A stretch of 46,809 nt of DNA from Chromobacterium aquaticum (GCF_021129195.1 NZ_JAJOHW010000024.1:1-46809), one strand, 5' to 3'. Shown: positions 1-8,839, counted from the first letter of the stretch. Numbers and translations: made by a program. Notes: a model not told the origin generated them from the letters alone.

Positions 1-166
1 CGGGGAGGCTTTGTTGCGTTTAAACCTGTTCAGTGCCTGCCGTGACGCCGTTGCCCCCTTCCAATGCCATTCCACTTTCTCCGTGGCTCTCGCTTTAAAG
101 CCGGTGCGGAGAATGGCTTGAAGCCGCGCAGAAGTGAGGAAGTGACGGGCGAGGAAGTGACGGGCA

Positions 167-192
167 ATAAAAAAGCGCCGCGAGCGGCGCTT
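167..192 (-). terminator. Intrinsic terminator of pssA
   Basis: An 8-bp perfect stem (AAGCGCCG at 173-180, CGGCGCTT at 185-192) with a CGAG loop is followed, read on the minus strand, by a run of six T. It begins about 20 bp after the pssA stop codon, as expected for a Rho-independent terminator. Confidence 0.85.
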
Positions 193-211
193 GGTCTTGG
201 AACGCTGGAAC

Positions 212-1552
212 TTACAACATCAGGTTCAACATGCGATCGATGCGCACGCGGCTCAAGCGCGTCAGCAGCTTCTTGATCTGATCCGGATAGGTGCGCACGT
301 CTTCCAGCTCACGGTAATGCAGCAGTTGCCGGCTGTGGCGCAGGATATTGTCCTGTTCCTGTTGGTTCTGGTGCTTGAGTTCGGCGTGAGGGTCGTTGAT
401 CAGCAGCGCGTTTTCCATGTCCAGCCGGAAAGCTCGCGGGTTGAGGTTATTGCCGGTCAAGAGCATGTGGCGCTGGTCGCTGAACATGCCTTTCAGGTGG
501 TAAGTGTTGTCGCCGTCTTTCCACAAATGAACGCGCAGCTGATTGGTGCCGATGTAATGGCGTTGGCGCTTGGCGAAGCGGCGCAGATTCATTTCGTAGA
601 GATAGGGCAAGGCGCCGATGACCCGAAAGGGCTCGCTGGGCGGGATGTAGAAGTCGTTGGCGGTTTTGTCGCCGACGACGATGTCGATCTGCACGCCGCG
701 TCGCAAGGCCTTGTTGATGGCGAGCACCACCGAACGCGGGAAATTGAAATAGGGGGTGCAGATGAACAGCGTGCTCTGGGTGTTGGCGATCAGATCCAGG
801 ATCACCCGGTTGAGCGCGTTGCCTTTGCCGATGCCGACAATGGGACTGATAGACAGGCCATCATGCGCGTCGGCATCATGCGGGAAGCGGTATTGGCTAT
901 GACTCAGCTTGTCGCGGAAGACGCGGATTTCCTTGCGGATGCTGCGGGTGGCCGGCGCCGGCTTGTCGAGCCGGAACACCGCGGGGTCATTGAAGAACTG
1001 CTCGTGCATATAGCCGGCCATCGTATCCGCCAGTGCCTGGCTGCGGATCAGGTGGTAACGGTCGAAGCGGTATTTGTCCAGCTTGTGCAGGTAGACATTG
1101 TTGATGCTGGCGCCGCTGTACAGCACCTGCTCGTCAATAATCAGGCCTTTCAGGTGCAGCACGCCGAATAACTCGCGGGTTTGCACCGGGATGCCGTAGA
1201 TCGGAACATCGACGCTGTGCAACAAGGCTTGGGCGCGGTACCAGGCGGCATTGCAGCTGTCCTGACTTTCGCCGATGCGCCCGCGCTGGGCGCGATGCCA
1301 ATCTACCATGACTCGGATATCCAGCTGCGGTTGCCGCTGCTTGGCGGCAAACAGCGCATCCAGCACTTCCTGCCCCGCCTCGTCGTGCTCCAGATAGAGC
1401 GCGGCGATGTAGATGCGGTGCTGGGCCTGAGCGATGGCGGCCAGCAGGCTAAGGCGGAAGTCTGCGGTCTGATGCAGGGTGGTGATGGCGTCGGCTTGCA
1501 GACGCAGCTTGGGCAGCTGAGCGAGCAACGATCTTTTTAGCAGAAATGCCAT
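212..1552 (-). CDS. pssA: CDP-diacylglycerol--serine O-phosphatidyltransferase (PssA)
   Basis: Makes phosphatidylserine from CDP-diacylglycerol and L-serine, the committed step to phosphatidylethanolamine, at the cytoplasmic face of the inner membrane. The 446-aa protein is close to the E. coli enzyme (about 451 aa) along its whole length and belongs to the phospholipase-D superfamily. Both HxKxxxxD motifs are present: HLKGLIID in the first half and HLKGMFSD in the second, the latter followed by the conserved TGNNLNPRAF. The conserved VDWHRAQRGRIG and GDKTANDFYIP blocks are also visible. It is transcribed divergently from rppH across about 200 bp and ends in its own terminator. No strong Shine-Dalgarno precedes the chosen ATG, but the N-terminus aligns with the family, so the start is probably right. 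Confidence 0.96.
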   Translation of the reverse strand: MAFLLKRSLLAQLPKLRLQADAITTLHQTADFRLSLLAAIAQAQHRIYIAALYLEHDEAGQEVLDALFAAKQRQPQLDIRVMVDWHRAQRGRIGESQDSCNAAWYRAQALLHSVDVPIYGIPVQTRELFGVLHLKGLIIDEQVLYSGASINNVYLHKLDKYRFDRYHLIRSQALADTMAGYMHEQFFNDPAVFRLDKPAPATRSIRKEIRVFRDKLSHSQYRFPHDADAHDGLSISPIVGIGKGNALNRVILDLIANTQSTLFICTPYFNFPRSVVLAINKALRRGVQIDIVVGDKTANDFYIPPSEPFRVIGALPYLYEMNLRRFAKRQRHYIGTNQLRVHLWKDGDNTYHLKGMFSDQRHMLLTGNNLNPRAFRLDMENALLINDPHAELKHQNQQEQDNILRHSRQLLHYRELEDVRTYPDQIKKLLTRLSRVRIDRMLNLML

Positions 1553-1751
1553 GTAAGCGTTGGAGTTTGACGTTTAATCGTGGAATCGTAGCATCGTTTT
1601 CGCTTCTTGGGGGAGTTGGCGCCCTGGCAATCCTTGCGCCAGCGCAGTTCCACGCCAAATCGGGTTGGAAAGCGGGATACGACAGAGTCCATGGCAAGGC
1701 GGGGAGAAATGTGCAAAAATTCGTTCAACTAGATGAATTGCAGGTTTTCCA

Positions 1752-2279
1752 ATGCTGGACCGGGACGGATACCGCCCCAATGTCGGAATCATCCTCATCA
1801 ATGGCAAGAATGAGGTGTTCTGGGGCAAGCGAGTGCGTGAGCATTCCTGGCAGTTTCCGCAAGGCGGAATCAAGCCAGGCGAAAGTCCGGAAGCCGCGAT
1901 GTATCGCGAGCTGCTGGAGGAGGTGGGTTTGCTGCCGCAACATGTGAAAATACTGGGCCGCACTCGCGACTGGATGCGTTATGAAGTGCCGACCAACTGG
2001 GTGCGCCGCGAGTGGCGCGGCAGCTATAAGGGGCAGAAGCAGATCTGGTTCCTGCTGAAGCTGGTGGGCCGCGAGTGCGATGTCTGTCTGCGCGCCAGCA
2101 GCCACCCTGAGTTCGATGGTTGGCGCTGGAATGAATACTGGGCGCCAGTGGATGCTGTGATCGAGTTCAAGCGCGATGTCTATGAGCGCGCGCTGGCCGA
2201 GTTAGCGCGTTTTCTGCGCGGGGTGGAGAGCCGAGAAGCGTATTTAACGCGCATTGGCCGCCCTCAGGAGCAGCACTGA
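1752..2279 (+). CDS. rppH: RNA pyrophosphohydrolase RppH (Nudix)
   Basis: Removes pyrophosphate from the 5' triphosphate end of mRNAs and so starts 5'-end-dependent decay. The 175-aa protein has the full Nudix box GX5EX7REUXEEXGU at residues 38-60 (G38, E44, R52, E53, E56, E57, G59). The N-terminal [20 protein letters not shown] block and [10 protein letters not shown] are typical of RppH rather than other Nudix enzymes. It starts at ATG 1752. It stands alone between the divergent pssA and a terminator before parE. Confidence 0.95.
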   Translation: MLDRDGYRPNVGIILINGKNEVFWGKRVREHSWQFPQGGIKPGESPEAAMYRELLEEVGLLPQHVKILGRTRDWMRYEVPTNWVRREWRGSYKGQKQIWFLLKLVGRECDVCLRASSHPEFDGWRWNEYWAPVDAVIEFKRDVYERALAELARFLRGVESREAYLTRIGRPQEQH

Positions 2280-2319
2280 GATGTTGGCGGGTGCGTCGTC
2301 GGCGCAGCCTGGATGCGAT

Positions 2320-2349
2320 ACGGCGGGCCTGGCCCGCTGTCTTTTTTTT
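2320..2349 (+). terminator. Intrinsic terminator after rppH
   Basis: GCGGG/CCCGC stem (2323-2337, extendable inward) followed by TGTC and then eight T. It lies between the rppH stop and the parE start, so the two genes are probably separate transcription units. Confidence 0.75.
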
Positions 2350-2407
2350 CGCCGTGGCAGACTGCCGCGGCGTTTGGCGTAATTTGCTGGGCAACAAGAT
2401 TTAAGAC

Positions 2408-4372
2408 ATGACGCAACAATACGATGAATCGTCGGTACGGGTGCTCAAGGGCTTGGAGCCGGTCAAGGAGCGGCCGGGGATGTATACCCGCACCACCGAC
2501 CCCACCCATATTTGCCAGGAAGTGATAGACAACGCCGCCGACGAGGCGCTTGGCGGCTATGCGCGCAAGATCGCGGTGACGGTGCATCAGGATGGTTCGC
2601 TGTCGGTGGATGACGATGGCCGCGGCATACCGGTGGGCCTGCATCCGCAGGAGGGCGTGCCGGTGGTGGAACTGGTGTTCACCCGGCTGCACGCTGGCGG
2701 CAAGTTCAATAAGAAGGATGGCGGCGCCTATGCGTTTTCCGGCGGTCTGCACGGCGTCGGCGTCTCGGTGACCAATGCGCTGTCCACGCGGCTGGAAGTG
2801 GAGGTCAAGCGCGAGGGCGGCGTGCACCGCCTGGTGTTCTCCGGCGGCGACGTCATCGAGCCGCTGGCCCGGGTTGGCGATTGCGGCCCGCGCACCAGCG
2901 GCACCCGGGTGCGGGTATGGCCGGACGGCAAGTATTTTGAAAGCCCGCGTTATTCGCTGCCGGAACTGGAGCGTCTGCTGCGCGCCAAGGCGGTGTTGCT
3001 GCCCGGCGTGGCGGTGACGCTGATAGTGGAGCGTCCCAGCGGCGACGAGGTCAAGGTCTGGCAATATCCGGAAGGGTTGAAGAGCTATCTGGCCGAGCTG
3101 TGCAATGGCGATGAGCCGGTGGCGCCTCTGTTCGCCGGTGAGGCTTATATCGGCGATGATCACGAGCAATTCGCCAAGGGCGAGGGCGCGCAGTGGGCAA
3201 TGGCTTGGTTCGAGGATGGCGCCAGTGGCGAGAGCTACGTCAACCTGATCCCGACCCCGGTGGGTGGTACCCACGAAGCGGGCTTGCGCGCCGGCGTGTT
3301 CGATGCAGTGAAGAGCTTCATCGATCACCATAATCTGCTGCCGCGCGGCGTCAAGCTGATGGCCGAGGACGTGTGGAGCCGTGTGCGCTTCGTGCTGTCC
3401 GCCCGGGTGCTGGATCCGCAGTTCCAGGGCCAGACCAAGGACAAGCTGACCAGCCGCGACGCCTTGAAACTGATTTCCGGCCTGGCGCGCGATCCGGTGG
3501 AGCTGTGGCTGAACCAGAACGTGGAGTCCGGCAAGAAAATCGCCGAACTGGCGATACGTCAGGCGCAATCGCGTCTGAAGTCGGTGAAGAAGGTGGAGAA
3601 GAAGAAGGGCTCCGGCGTGGCGGTGCTGCCCGGTAAACTGACTGATTGCGAGAGCGAGGATATCGAGCGCAACGAGCTGTTCCTGGTGGAGGGCGACTCC
3701 GCTGGCGGCTCGGCCAAGCTGGCGCGCGACAAAGAGTACCAGGCCATCCTGCCTCTGCGCGGCAAGGTGCTCAATAGCTGGGAAACCGACAAGGACCAGC
3801 TGTTCTCCAATGCCGAGATCCACGACATCTCGGTGGCTATCGGCGTGGACCCGCATGGGCCCAGCGATCACCCGGACCTGTCCGGCCAGCGCTACGGCAA
3901 AATCGCCATCCTGTCCGATGCCGACGTTGACGGCTCCCACATCCAGGTGCTGTTGCTGACGCTGTTCTTCCGCCATTTCCCGCGGCTGATCGAAAACGGC
4001 AATATCTATGTGGCCCAGCCTCCGCTGTTCCGCGTGGATGTGCCGGGCCAGGGCAAGCACCGTCCGCCGCGCAAGCTGTACGCGCTGGACGAAGGCGAGA
4101 TGACCGCCATTCTGGACCGGTTGCGCAGCGAAGGCGTGCGTGAGAACGCCTGGGGCATTTCCCGCTTCAAAGGCCTGGGCGAGATGAACCCGGAGCAGTT
4201 GAAGGACACCACGATGAATCCGGACACCCGTCGCTTGTCGCAGGTGCGCGTGCGCGCCGGCGAGCTGGAGCAGACGCTGTCCACCTTCGTCATGCTGATG
4301 GGCAAGGGCGAGGCATCCAGCCGCCGCAGCTGGATGGAGGCCAACGGCAACGCGGTCGAAGCCGATATCTGA
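2408..4372 (+). CDS. parE: DNA topoisomerase IV subunit B (ParE)
   Basis: ATPase subunit of topoisomerase IV, which decatenates daughter chromosomes and relaxes supercoils together with ParC. The 654-aa protein shows the GHKL ATPase elements EVIDNAADEAL (near residue 40), DDDGRGIPV and GGLHGVGVSVTNALS. The TOPRIM elements follow: EGDSAGGSAK at 428-437 and DADVDGSH at 504-511, whose acidic residues bind Mg2+. The C-terminal block SRFKGLGEMNPEQL is also type-IIA-topoisomerase B-subunit specific. The length and the absence of a GyrB-type TOPRIM insertion argue for ParE rather than GyrB. parC is not in the window. A strong hairpin follows the stop. Confidence 0.93.
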   Translation: MTQQYDESSVRVLKGLEPVKERPGMYTRTTDPTHICQEVIDNAADEALGGYARKIAVTVHQDGSLSVDDDGRGIPVGLHPQEGVPVVELVFTRLHAGGKFNKKDGGAYAFSGGLHGVGVSVTNALSTRLEVEVKREGGVHRLVFSGGDVIEPLARVGDCGPRTSGTRVRVWPDGKYFESPRYSLPELERLLRAKAVLLPGVAVTLIVERPSGDEVKVWQYPEGLKSYLAELCNGDEPVAPLFAGEAYIGDDHEQFAKGEGAQWAMAWFEDGASGESYVNLIPTPVGGTHEAGLRAGVFDAVKSFIDHHNLLPRGVKLMAEDVWSRVRFVLSARVLDPQFQGQTKDKLTSRDALKLISGLARDPVELWLNQNVESGKKIAELAIRQAQSRLKSVKKVEKKKGSGVAVLPGKLTDCESEDIERNELFLVEGDSAGGSAKLARDKEYQAILPLRGKVLNSWETDKDQLFSNAEIHDISVAIGVDPHGPSDHPDLSGQRYGKIAILSDADVDGSHIQVLLLTLFFRHFPRLIENGNIYVAQPPLFRVDVPGQGKHRPPRKLYALDEGEMTAILDRLRSEGVRENAWGISRFKGLGEMNPEQLKDTTMNPDTRRLSQVRVRAGELEQTLSTFVMLMGKGEASSRRSWMEANGNAVEADI

Positions 4373-4388
4373 GCGACGACACGCGTTC

Positions 4389-4421
4389 AACGCCCCCGCA
4401 AGCCTGGCTTGCGGGGGCGTT
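4389..4421 (+). terminator. GC-rich hairpin between convergent parE and SDR gene
   Basis: A perfect 15-bp inverted repeat (4389-4403 with 4407-4421) lies just after parE and just before the 3' end of the convergent SDR gene. The T-tract is weak on either strand, so it is a probable bidirectional terminator rather than a textbook one. Confidence 0.65.
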
Positions 4422-4468
4422 GTCATGTCTGCGGTATCGCCGCAGCGCAGCGGATTCCAAACAGGTTC

Positions 4469-5068
4469 TTACCAGACGCGCAGTGTCTGTCCTGTCTGCA
4501 CGCCTTCCACGCTGCGCACATAGGCCAGCGCGGCGCGCGCCGCCGGCACCGCCTCGAAGCCTGGGAAGAAGTCCTGGTACTGGTCCCAGGATTCCCGCAG
4601 CACATTGGGACTGACCACATTGATGCGGCGGCCGCGGTCCAATTCCACCGCCGCGCCGCGCACAAAGCCCTCCAGCGCCGAATTCACCGCGCTGGCATTG
4701 CTGCCGAAGCGGATGGGCTGCTCGCTGACGATGCCGCTGGTCAGCGTGATGGAGCCGCCTTCGTTCAGATAATGCTGACCGATCAGCGTCAGTTCCACCT
4801 GGCCCATCAGCTTATCGTTGAGGCCGATGCGGAACTGCTCGGCGCTCATTTCCGCCAATGGACCGAAATGCAGCTTGCCGGTGGCGCTGATGATGGCGTC
4901 CACCTTGCCGATGCGCTCAAACATCGCGTGGATGCTGGCGCTGTCGGTCAGATCCACCAGCACCTCGCCGCGGCGGCTGCCGGCCTTGATCAGTTGATGG
5001 TGGGACAGCGCCTGGCTGATGGCCTGGCCCAAGGTGCCGTGGGCACCGACGATGAGGATCTTTTTCAT
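4469..5068 (-). CDS. SDR-family protein lacking the catalytic Tyr/Lys
   Basis: Rossmann-fold protein of 199 aa, short for a short-chain dehydrogenase. The N-terminal MKKILIVGAHGTLG is a variant of the TGxxxGxG nucleotide-binding motif, and Ser111 in TSGIVS sits at the catalytic-Ser position. Aligning the following helix (SALEGFVRGAAVEL) places Ala125 and Asn129 where the YxxxK Tyr and Lys should be, so the normal dehydrogenase chemistry looks lost. This matches the Lin1944-like SDR subgroup, known for missing active-site residues and of undetermined function. The start at 5068 has a good GGGAGA ribosome-binding site; an upstream in-frame start (5092) was rejected. It is divergent from a LysR gene that probably controls it. 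Confidence 0.88.
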   Translation of the reverse strand: MKKILIVGAHGTLGQAISQALSHHQLIKAGSRRGEVLVDLTDSASIHAMFERIGKVDAIISATGKLHFGPLAEMSAEQFRIGLNDKLMGQVELTLIGQHYLNEGGSITLTSGIVSEQPIRFGSNASAVNSALEGFVRGAAVELDRGRRINVVSPNVLRESWDQYQDFFPGFEAVPAARAALAYVRSVEGVQTGQTLRVW

Positions 5069-5165
5069 GGGGAATCTCCCGGACAAGTACAAGACCCGAT
5101 CATTTTGCGCCCGCGCGGCGCACGGATTAATCCGCTAAGATGAACAAGATTGAAAACCATGGGTT

Positions 5166-6053
5166 ATGAATGGCATGGATCGCCTATTGAGCATGGAACT
5201 GTTCGTGACCGTGGTGGAGCGTGGAAGCTTCACCGCGGCCGCGGAGGCGCACGGCCTGTCCCAACCCATGGTGGGCAAGCATATCGCCAGCCTGGAGCAG
5301 CGGCTGGGCGGCCGCCTGCTGGCGCGCACCACGCGCCGGCAACAACTGACCGAACTGGGTCGGCACTATTTCCAGCGTTGCCAATCCATTCTGGCGGAAA
5401 TTCGTGCGGCGGAAAGCGGCGTCGAGTTGATGAGCGGCGCGCCGCGCGGCGTGCTGCGGATCAACGCCTCGGTGACCTTCGGTTCGCTGCGCCTGGCCGG
5501 CCTGCTGGCCGAGTTCATGCAAGCGTATCCGGACATCACCGTGGACCTGAGCTTGTCCGACGAACTGGTCGACCTGGTGGCCGATGGCTACGATGCCGCT
5601 TTCCGCATCGGTCAACTACCGGACTCCGGTCTGGTGGCCCGGCCATTGCAGCCCTACCGGATGATGGTGGCGGCGGCGCCGGCCTATCTGGCGCGCAAAG
5701 GCGTGCCGCGGACGCCGGCGGATCTGGCCGCGCATGATTGTCTGGGCTTCTCGCTATGGCGCAAGGACGATGGCTGGGAATTGTTGGGCGCGGGCGAGTG
5801 GGGGCGCGCCAGCCGCTTCCAGTCCAACCACGGCCAGGCGCTGCGCATGGTGGCGCTGGCGGGCGGCGGCATCGTGCTGCAGGCCGAGGCGCTGCTCGGC
5901 GACGATGTGGCGGCCGGACGGCTGGTGGAGCTGCTGCCGGGCTGCCTGCCGCCGCCCAAGCCCATGCACCTGATTTATCTGCCGGACCGCCAGCCTTTGC
6001 CCAAGTTGAGGGTGTTCATAGACTTCATTCTGCAACGCCTGGGCGGGTTGTGA
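5166..6053 (+). CDS. LysR-family transcriptional regulator
   Basis: A 295-aa LysR-type regulator. The N-terminal winged helix (residues about 8-66) contains FVTVVERGSFTAAAEAHGLSQPMVGKHIASLEQRLGGRLL. The remainder is the periplasmic-binding-protein-like effector domain of the CrgA/DsdC-like group (RGVLRINASVTFGSLRLAGLL). It is transcribed away from the SDR gene with about 97 bp between the two starts, the usual LysR arrangement for autoregulation and control of the divergent neighbour. A second Met at 5175 is an alternative start. The effector is unknown. Confidence 0.93.
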   Translation: MNGMDRLLSMELFVTVVERGSFTAAAEAHGLSQPMVGKHIASLEQRLGGRLLARTTRRQQLTELGRHYFQRCQSILAEIRAAESGVELMSGAPRGVLRINASVTFGSLRLAGLLAEFMQAYPDITVDLSLSDELVDLVADGYDAAFRIGQLPDSGLVARPLQPYRMMVAAAPAYLARKGVPRTPADLAAHDCLGFSLWRKDDGWELLGAGEWGRASRFQSNHGQALRMVALAGGGIVLQAEALLGDDVAAGRLVELLPGCLPPPKPMHLIYLPDRQPLPKLRVFIDFILQRLGGL

Positions 6054-6059
6054 GTTTTA

Positions 6060-6076
6060 TTGACAGGGCTTGTCAA
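6060..6076. promoter_or_regulatory. 17-bp palindrome upstream of ChrA-like operon
   Basis: TTGACA-GGGCT-TGTCAA is a perfect 6-bp dyad just after the lysR stop and about 75 bp before the transporter start. Symmetry and position suggest an operator for the transporter genes. No convincing -10 lies at the right distance from its TTGACA. Confidence 0.35.
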
Positions 6077-6150
6077 CGATTTTCGTTTGAGCGCGGGTGC
6101 GCATCGGCGTAGCTTGCATACATTAAAGCAATGGCGAGGGAGAGACGGGG

Positions 6151-6708
6151 ATGGAGCCGGATTTGCGGACGCCCAGCCGGCGTGAATTGTTCGCGGGCTT
6201 TTTCTCTATCGGCCTGACTGGCTTCGGCGGCGTGCTGCCGCAGGCGCACCGGATGATGGTGTTGCGCCGCCGCTGGCTGAGCGAAGCGGACTTCGCCGTG
6301 ATGCTGGGCTTGGGTCAAGTGTTGCCGGGGCCGAATATCGTCAATGTCGCGGTGGCGGTGGGCAGTCGTTTTCACGGCGTCGGCGGAGCCGCCGCCGCCA
6401 TCGCCGGGCTATTGCTGGCGCCCATGGTCATCGTGCTGTTGCTGGCGTCCTTTTATGGCCATTACCGTCAGCTGCCGTTGGTACAGAACGTGCTGCATGG
6501 CCTGGCTTCCGCCGCCGCTGGCCTGATAGCGGCGATGGGTCTGCGCTTGCTGGCGCGCATCGAGCGCAAGCTGTGGTGCGGGCTGGTGGCCGCCTTGACC
6601 TTCTGCGCGCTGGGAATATGGCAATTGCCCTTGCTGTGGGCGCTGCTCTTGTTGGCGCCGGTCGCCATCGGCTTGGCCTGGCGCGACCGGCCGAAGGAGG
6701 GCGCATGA
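6151..6708 (+). CDS. ChrA-type chromate transporter, N-terminal half
   Basis: A 185-aa membrane protein of the chromate ion transporter (CHR) family, short-chain form. The signature FFSIGLTGFGGVLPQAHRMM near the N-terminus and the LGLGQVLPGPNIVNVAVAVG repeat (GQ..PGPN) identify the CHR domain; four to five hydrophobic segments follow. Two short CHR proteins usually work as a pair, and the stop overlaps the ATG of the second one (ATGA), implying translational coupling. Whether the substrate is chromate or another oxyanion cannot be told from sequence. Confidence 0.9.
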   Translation: MEPDLRTPSRRELFAGFFSIGLTGFGGVLPQAHRMMVLRRRWLSEADFAVMLGLGQVLPGPNIVNVAVAVGSRFHGVGGAAAAIAGLLLAPMVIVLLLASFYGHYRQLPLVQNVLHGLASAAAGLIAAMGLRLLARIERKLWCGLVAALTFCALGIWQLPLLWALLLLAPVAIGLAWRDRPKEGA

Positions 6709-7220
6709 TATTGCTGACGCTGCTGTGGCAGTTTTCCATGCTGTCGCTGGTGGCGGTGGGCGGCGCCAATGTGCTGATACCCGAGCTGCAGCGTCTGGTG
6801 GTGGAGCAAGGCTGGATGAACGCGCGCGAATTCGCCGCGTTGTTCGCCATCGCCCAGGCCGCGCCCGGCCCCAATGTGCTGGTGGTTTGTCTGATCGGTT
6901 GGCATGTGGCCGGGGTGTCCGGCGCCGTGGTCAGCATGCTGGGCATTTGCGGGCCATCGTCCATTCTGAGTTTCTACGTGGCGCGCTGGTGGCAGCGCTA
7001 TCGGCAGGCGCCGCTGACGCTGGCGATACAGCGTGGTCTGGCGCCGCTGACCATAGGGCTGGTGGCAGCCAGCGCCCTGTTGTTGAGCCAGGCGGCCAAC
7101 GCCAGCGTCGGCGCCTGGTTGTTGTGCGGCGCGGTGGCATTGGCGGCTTGGCGCACCGCGCTCAACCCTTTGTGGCTGTTGCTGGCCGGCGCCGTGCTCG
7201 GCGGGCTGGGGCTATTATGA
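6705..7220 (+). CDS. ChrA-type chromate transporter, C-terminal half
   Basis: The second short CHR protein, 171 aa. It carries the matching motifs VAVGGANVLIPELQRLVVEQ and IAQAAPGPNVLVV and several membrane segments, and is the antiparallel partner of the preceding gene. The start at 6705 is chosen because it overlaps the upstream stop as ATGA; the frame is open to 6573 but that extension would overlap the first gene deeply. Confidence 0.9.
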   Translation: MILLTLLWQFSMLSLVAVGGANVLIPELQRLVVEQGWMNAREFAALFAIAQAAPGPNVLVVCLIGWHVAGVSGAVVSMLGICGPSSILSFYVARWWQRYRQAPLTLAIQRGLAPLTIGLVAASALLLSQAANASVGAWLLCGAVALAAWRTALNPLWLLLAGAVLGGLGLL

Positions 7221-7261
7221 AACGTGGCCGGAGGCGGCCCTTGTTCTGGGAACGGAGTGCG

Positions 7262-8107
7262 ATGCGAGTCTTGATCTGGCTGCTATTGTGCTGCTTGGCG
7301 CCATGGGCGCAGGGGCAAGGGCTATCAATCCGCTACGCCTTGGTGTCCGGGGAGCAGGACCCGCATCTGCCCTATATGCAGGCCTTGTTGCAACTGGCCT
7401 GCGGCGAGGCCAAACTTAGTTGCGAGCTGAGCAGCGCGCTGGACATGAACCAGGGGCGGGCGCTGGAACAGATGGCGCACGGCGATGCCGGCGTGGATTT
7501 GTTCTGGGGCATGAGTAGCCGCGAGCGCGAACAGAAGGCCTTGCCGGTGCGCATCCCGCTCTATAAGGGCTTGATAGGCTGGCGGGTGCCGCTGGTGTCG
7601 CAAAAGCGCGCCCGGCTGTTTGAAAAGGTGTTCACGCTGGCGGATCTGAAGGCGCTGAGCGCAGGCCAGGGGCAGGATTGGCCGGATACCCAGATTCTGC
7701 GCGGCGCAGGCTTGCCGGTGGTGGCCAGCCCCCTGTACTTGCCGCTGTTCGCCATGCTGCGCCAGGGACGTTTTGACTATTTCCCGCGCAGCGTGATCGA
7801 GGTGGGGCAGGAGCTGGAGTCCGACGCCGCCAAAGGCCTGGCGTTGGATTCTTACGTGGTGCTGCATTACCCGGCGGCGTTTTACTTCTTCGTGTCGCCG
7901 CGCCGGCCGGAGCTGGCGCGGGCCTTGACCCAGGGCCTGGAGGCCGCCATCAAGGACGGCAGCTTCGACAAGCTGTTCCTGCGTTTCAACGGTCCGCGCT
8001 TGCGCGCCTTGAACCTGGCGCAACGGCGCATCATCGAATTGTCCAACCCTCTGCTGCCCAAGGAAACCCCGTTGCAGCGCAAGGAACTGTGGTTTTATCC
8101 GCGCTGA
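7262..8107 (+). CDS. Periplasmic solute-binding-protein-like protein
   Basis: A 281-aa secreted protein with a clear signal peptide (MRVLIWLLLCCLAPWAQGQ, cleavage near residue 19) and the overall pattern of a bacterial extracellular solute-binding protein family 3 fold. It has YALVSGEQDPHLPYMQALLQL near the start, an internal GLIGWRVPLV strand, and an ALTQGLEAAIKDGSFDKLFLRF helix typical of amino-acid-binding proteins. No ABC permease or ATPase is nearby, so it may be an orphan sensor-like binding protein. The start at 7262 has GGAACGGAG upstream; an in-frame ATG at 7217 overlapping the preceding stop is possible. Its 3' end overlaps the convergent next gene by 13 bp. Confidence 0.8.
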   Translation: MRVLIWLLLCCLAPWAQGQGLSIRYALVSGEQDPHLPYMQALLQLACGEAKLSCELSSALDMNQGRALEQMAHGDAGVDLFWGMSSREREQKALPVRIPLYKGLIGWRVPLVSQKRARLFEKVFTLADLKALSAGQGQDWPDTQILRGAGLPVVASPLYLPLFAMLRQGRFDYFPRSVIEVGQELESDAAKGLALDSYVVLHYPAAFYFFVSPRRPELARALTQGLEAAIKDGSFDKLFLRFNGPRLRALNLAQRRIIELSNPLLPKETPLQRKELWFYPR

Positions 8108-8775
8108 GACTCCTGCGGCAGCAAGTCCGTGAACACAAATCCATCCCGTTCCACTGTTTCGCCCACGGTGTGCGCCACCGGGCGCTGGAACATCGGTCCA
8201 TCCCAGGCGAAGGAGTGGAATTCCCCGTATTCGCCGCATGGGTCGGCGTCCGGCGGCAAGGCATCCAGCAAAGCCTGGCCAAAGTCGCGGCCAGCCAGCT
8301 CGCGCGGCAGCTTGCGCGGGTCCAGGCAGGTCAGCCTGGCTTTCAGGCCGCCGCGCAACATGGTCTGCGCCAGCTCGGCGGTGGGCAGGCCCCACAGCGG
8401 AAAGAGCGGCTCAATGCCGCTGCCGGCCAGATTGCGCTCGCGGTAGGCGCGCACATCCTCCAGGAACAGGTCGCCAAACGCCATATGGCTGACGCCGTCG
8501 GCGCGGCAGGCGCTGACGAATTCCGCCATCCGGCTGGCGTAATCCTCGTTGCTGCAAGGGTAGGGGATGCTCAGCTGGCGCAGCGGCAAGCCCAGCGCCG
8601 CCGCCTGTTCGCACAGCAGTTCGACGCGGACCGCGTGCATGGCCACGCGCTGGAAGGCCTGGTTGACGGTGGTGAACAGCCCGACCACTTCGACATCGGG
8701 GTCCTGGCGCAGCACATGCAGCGCCCAGGCGCTGTCCTTGCCGCTGCTCCAGGACAAGAGTACGGTTTTCTTCAT
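8095..8775 (-). CDS. PP-loop ATP-binding protein (diphthine-ammonia-ligase-like family)
   Basis: A 226-aa protein of the adenine nucleotide alpha-hydrolase superfamily. The PP-loop is SWSSGKDSAWAL (residues about 8-19), followed by the family pattern VVGLFTTVN and ending with GEYGEFHSF, a hallmark of the family related to eukaryotic diphthamide synthetase. Bacteria lack diphthamide, so the bacterial function is unknown; a nucleotide-dependent amidation is plausible. The start at 8775 puts the PP-loop near the N-terminus as usual; a longer form to 8811 is less likely. Confidence 0.85.
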   Translation of the reverse strand: MKKTVLLSWSSGKDSAWALHVLRQDPDVEVVGLFTTVNQAFQRVAMHAVRVELLCEQAAALGLPLRQLSIPYPCSNEDYASRMAEFVSACRADGVSHMAFGDLFLEDVRAYRERNLAGSGIEPLFPLWGLPTAELAQTMLRGGLKARLTCLDPRKLPRELAGRDFGQALLDALPPDADPCGEYGEFHSFAWDGPMFQRPVAHTVGETVERDGFVFTDLLPQESQRG

Positions 8776-8839
8776 GGCGCATAGCTTAGCCGTGCTGAGG
8801 CGCGCCGCCAAGCGGGGGGACTGGGCCGGGGGAGTCGGG

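Noticed and set aside
2264-4426. 720-codon open frame antisense to parE
   Set aside because: It mirrors the codon pattern of parE in a GC-rich genome; its translation (His/Ala/Gln/Leu-rich) shows no domain, and parE is unambiguous. The same applies to the long antisense frames over pssA, hemE, metG, mrp and mltD.
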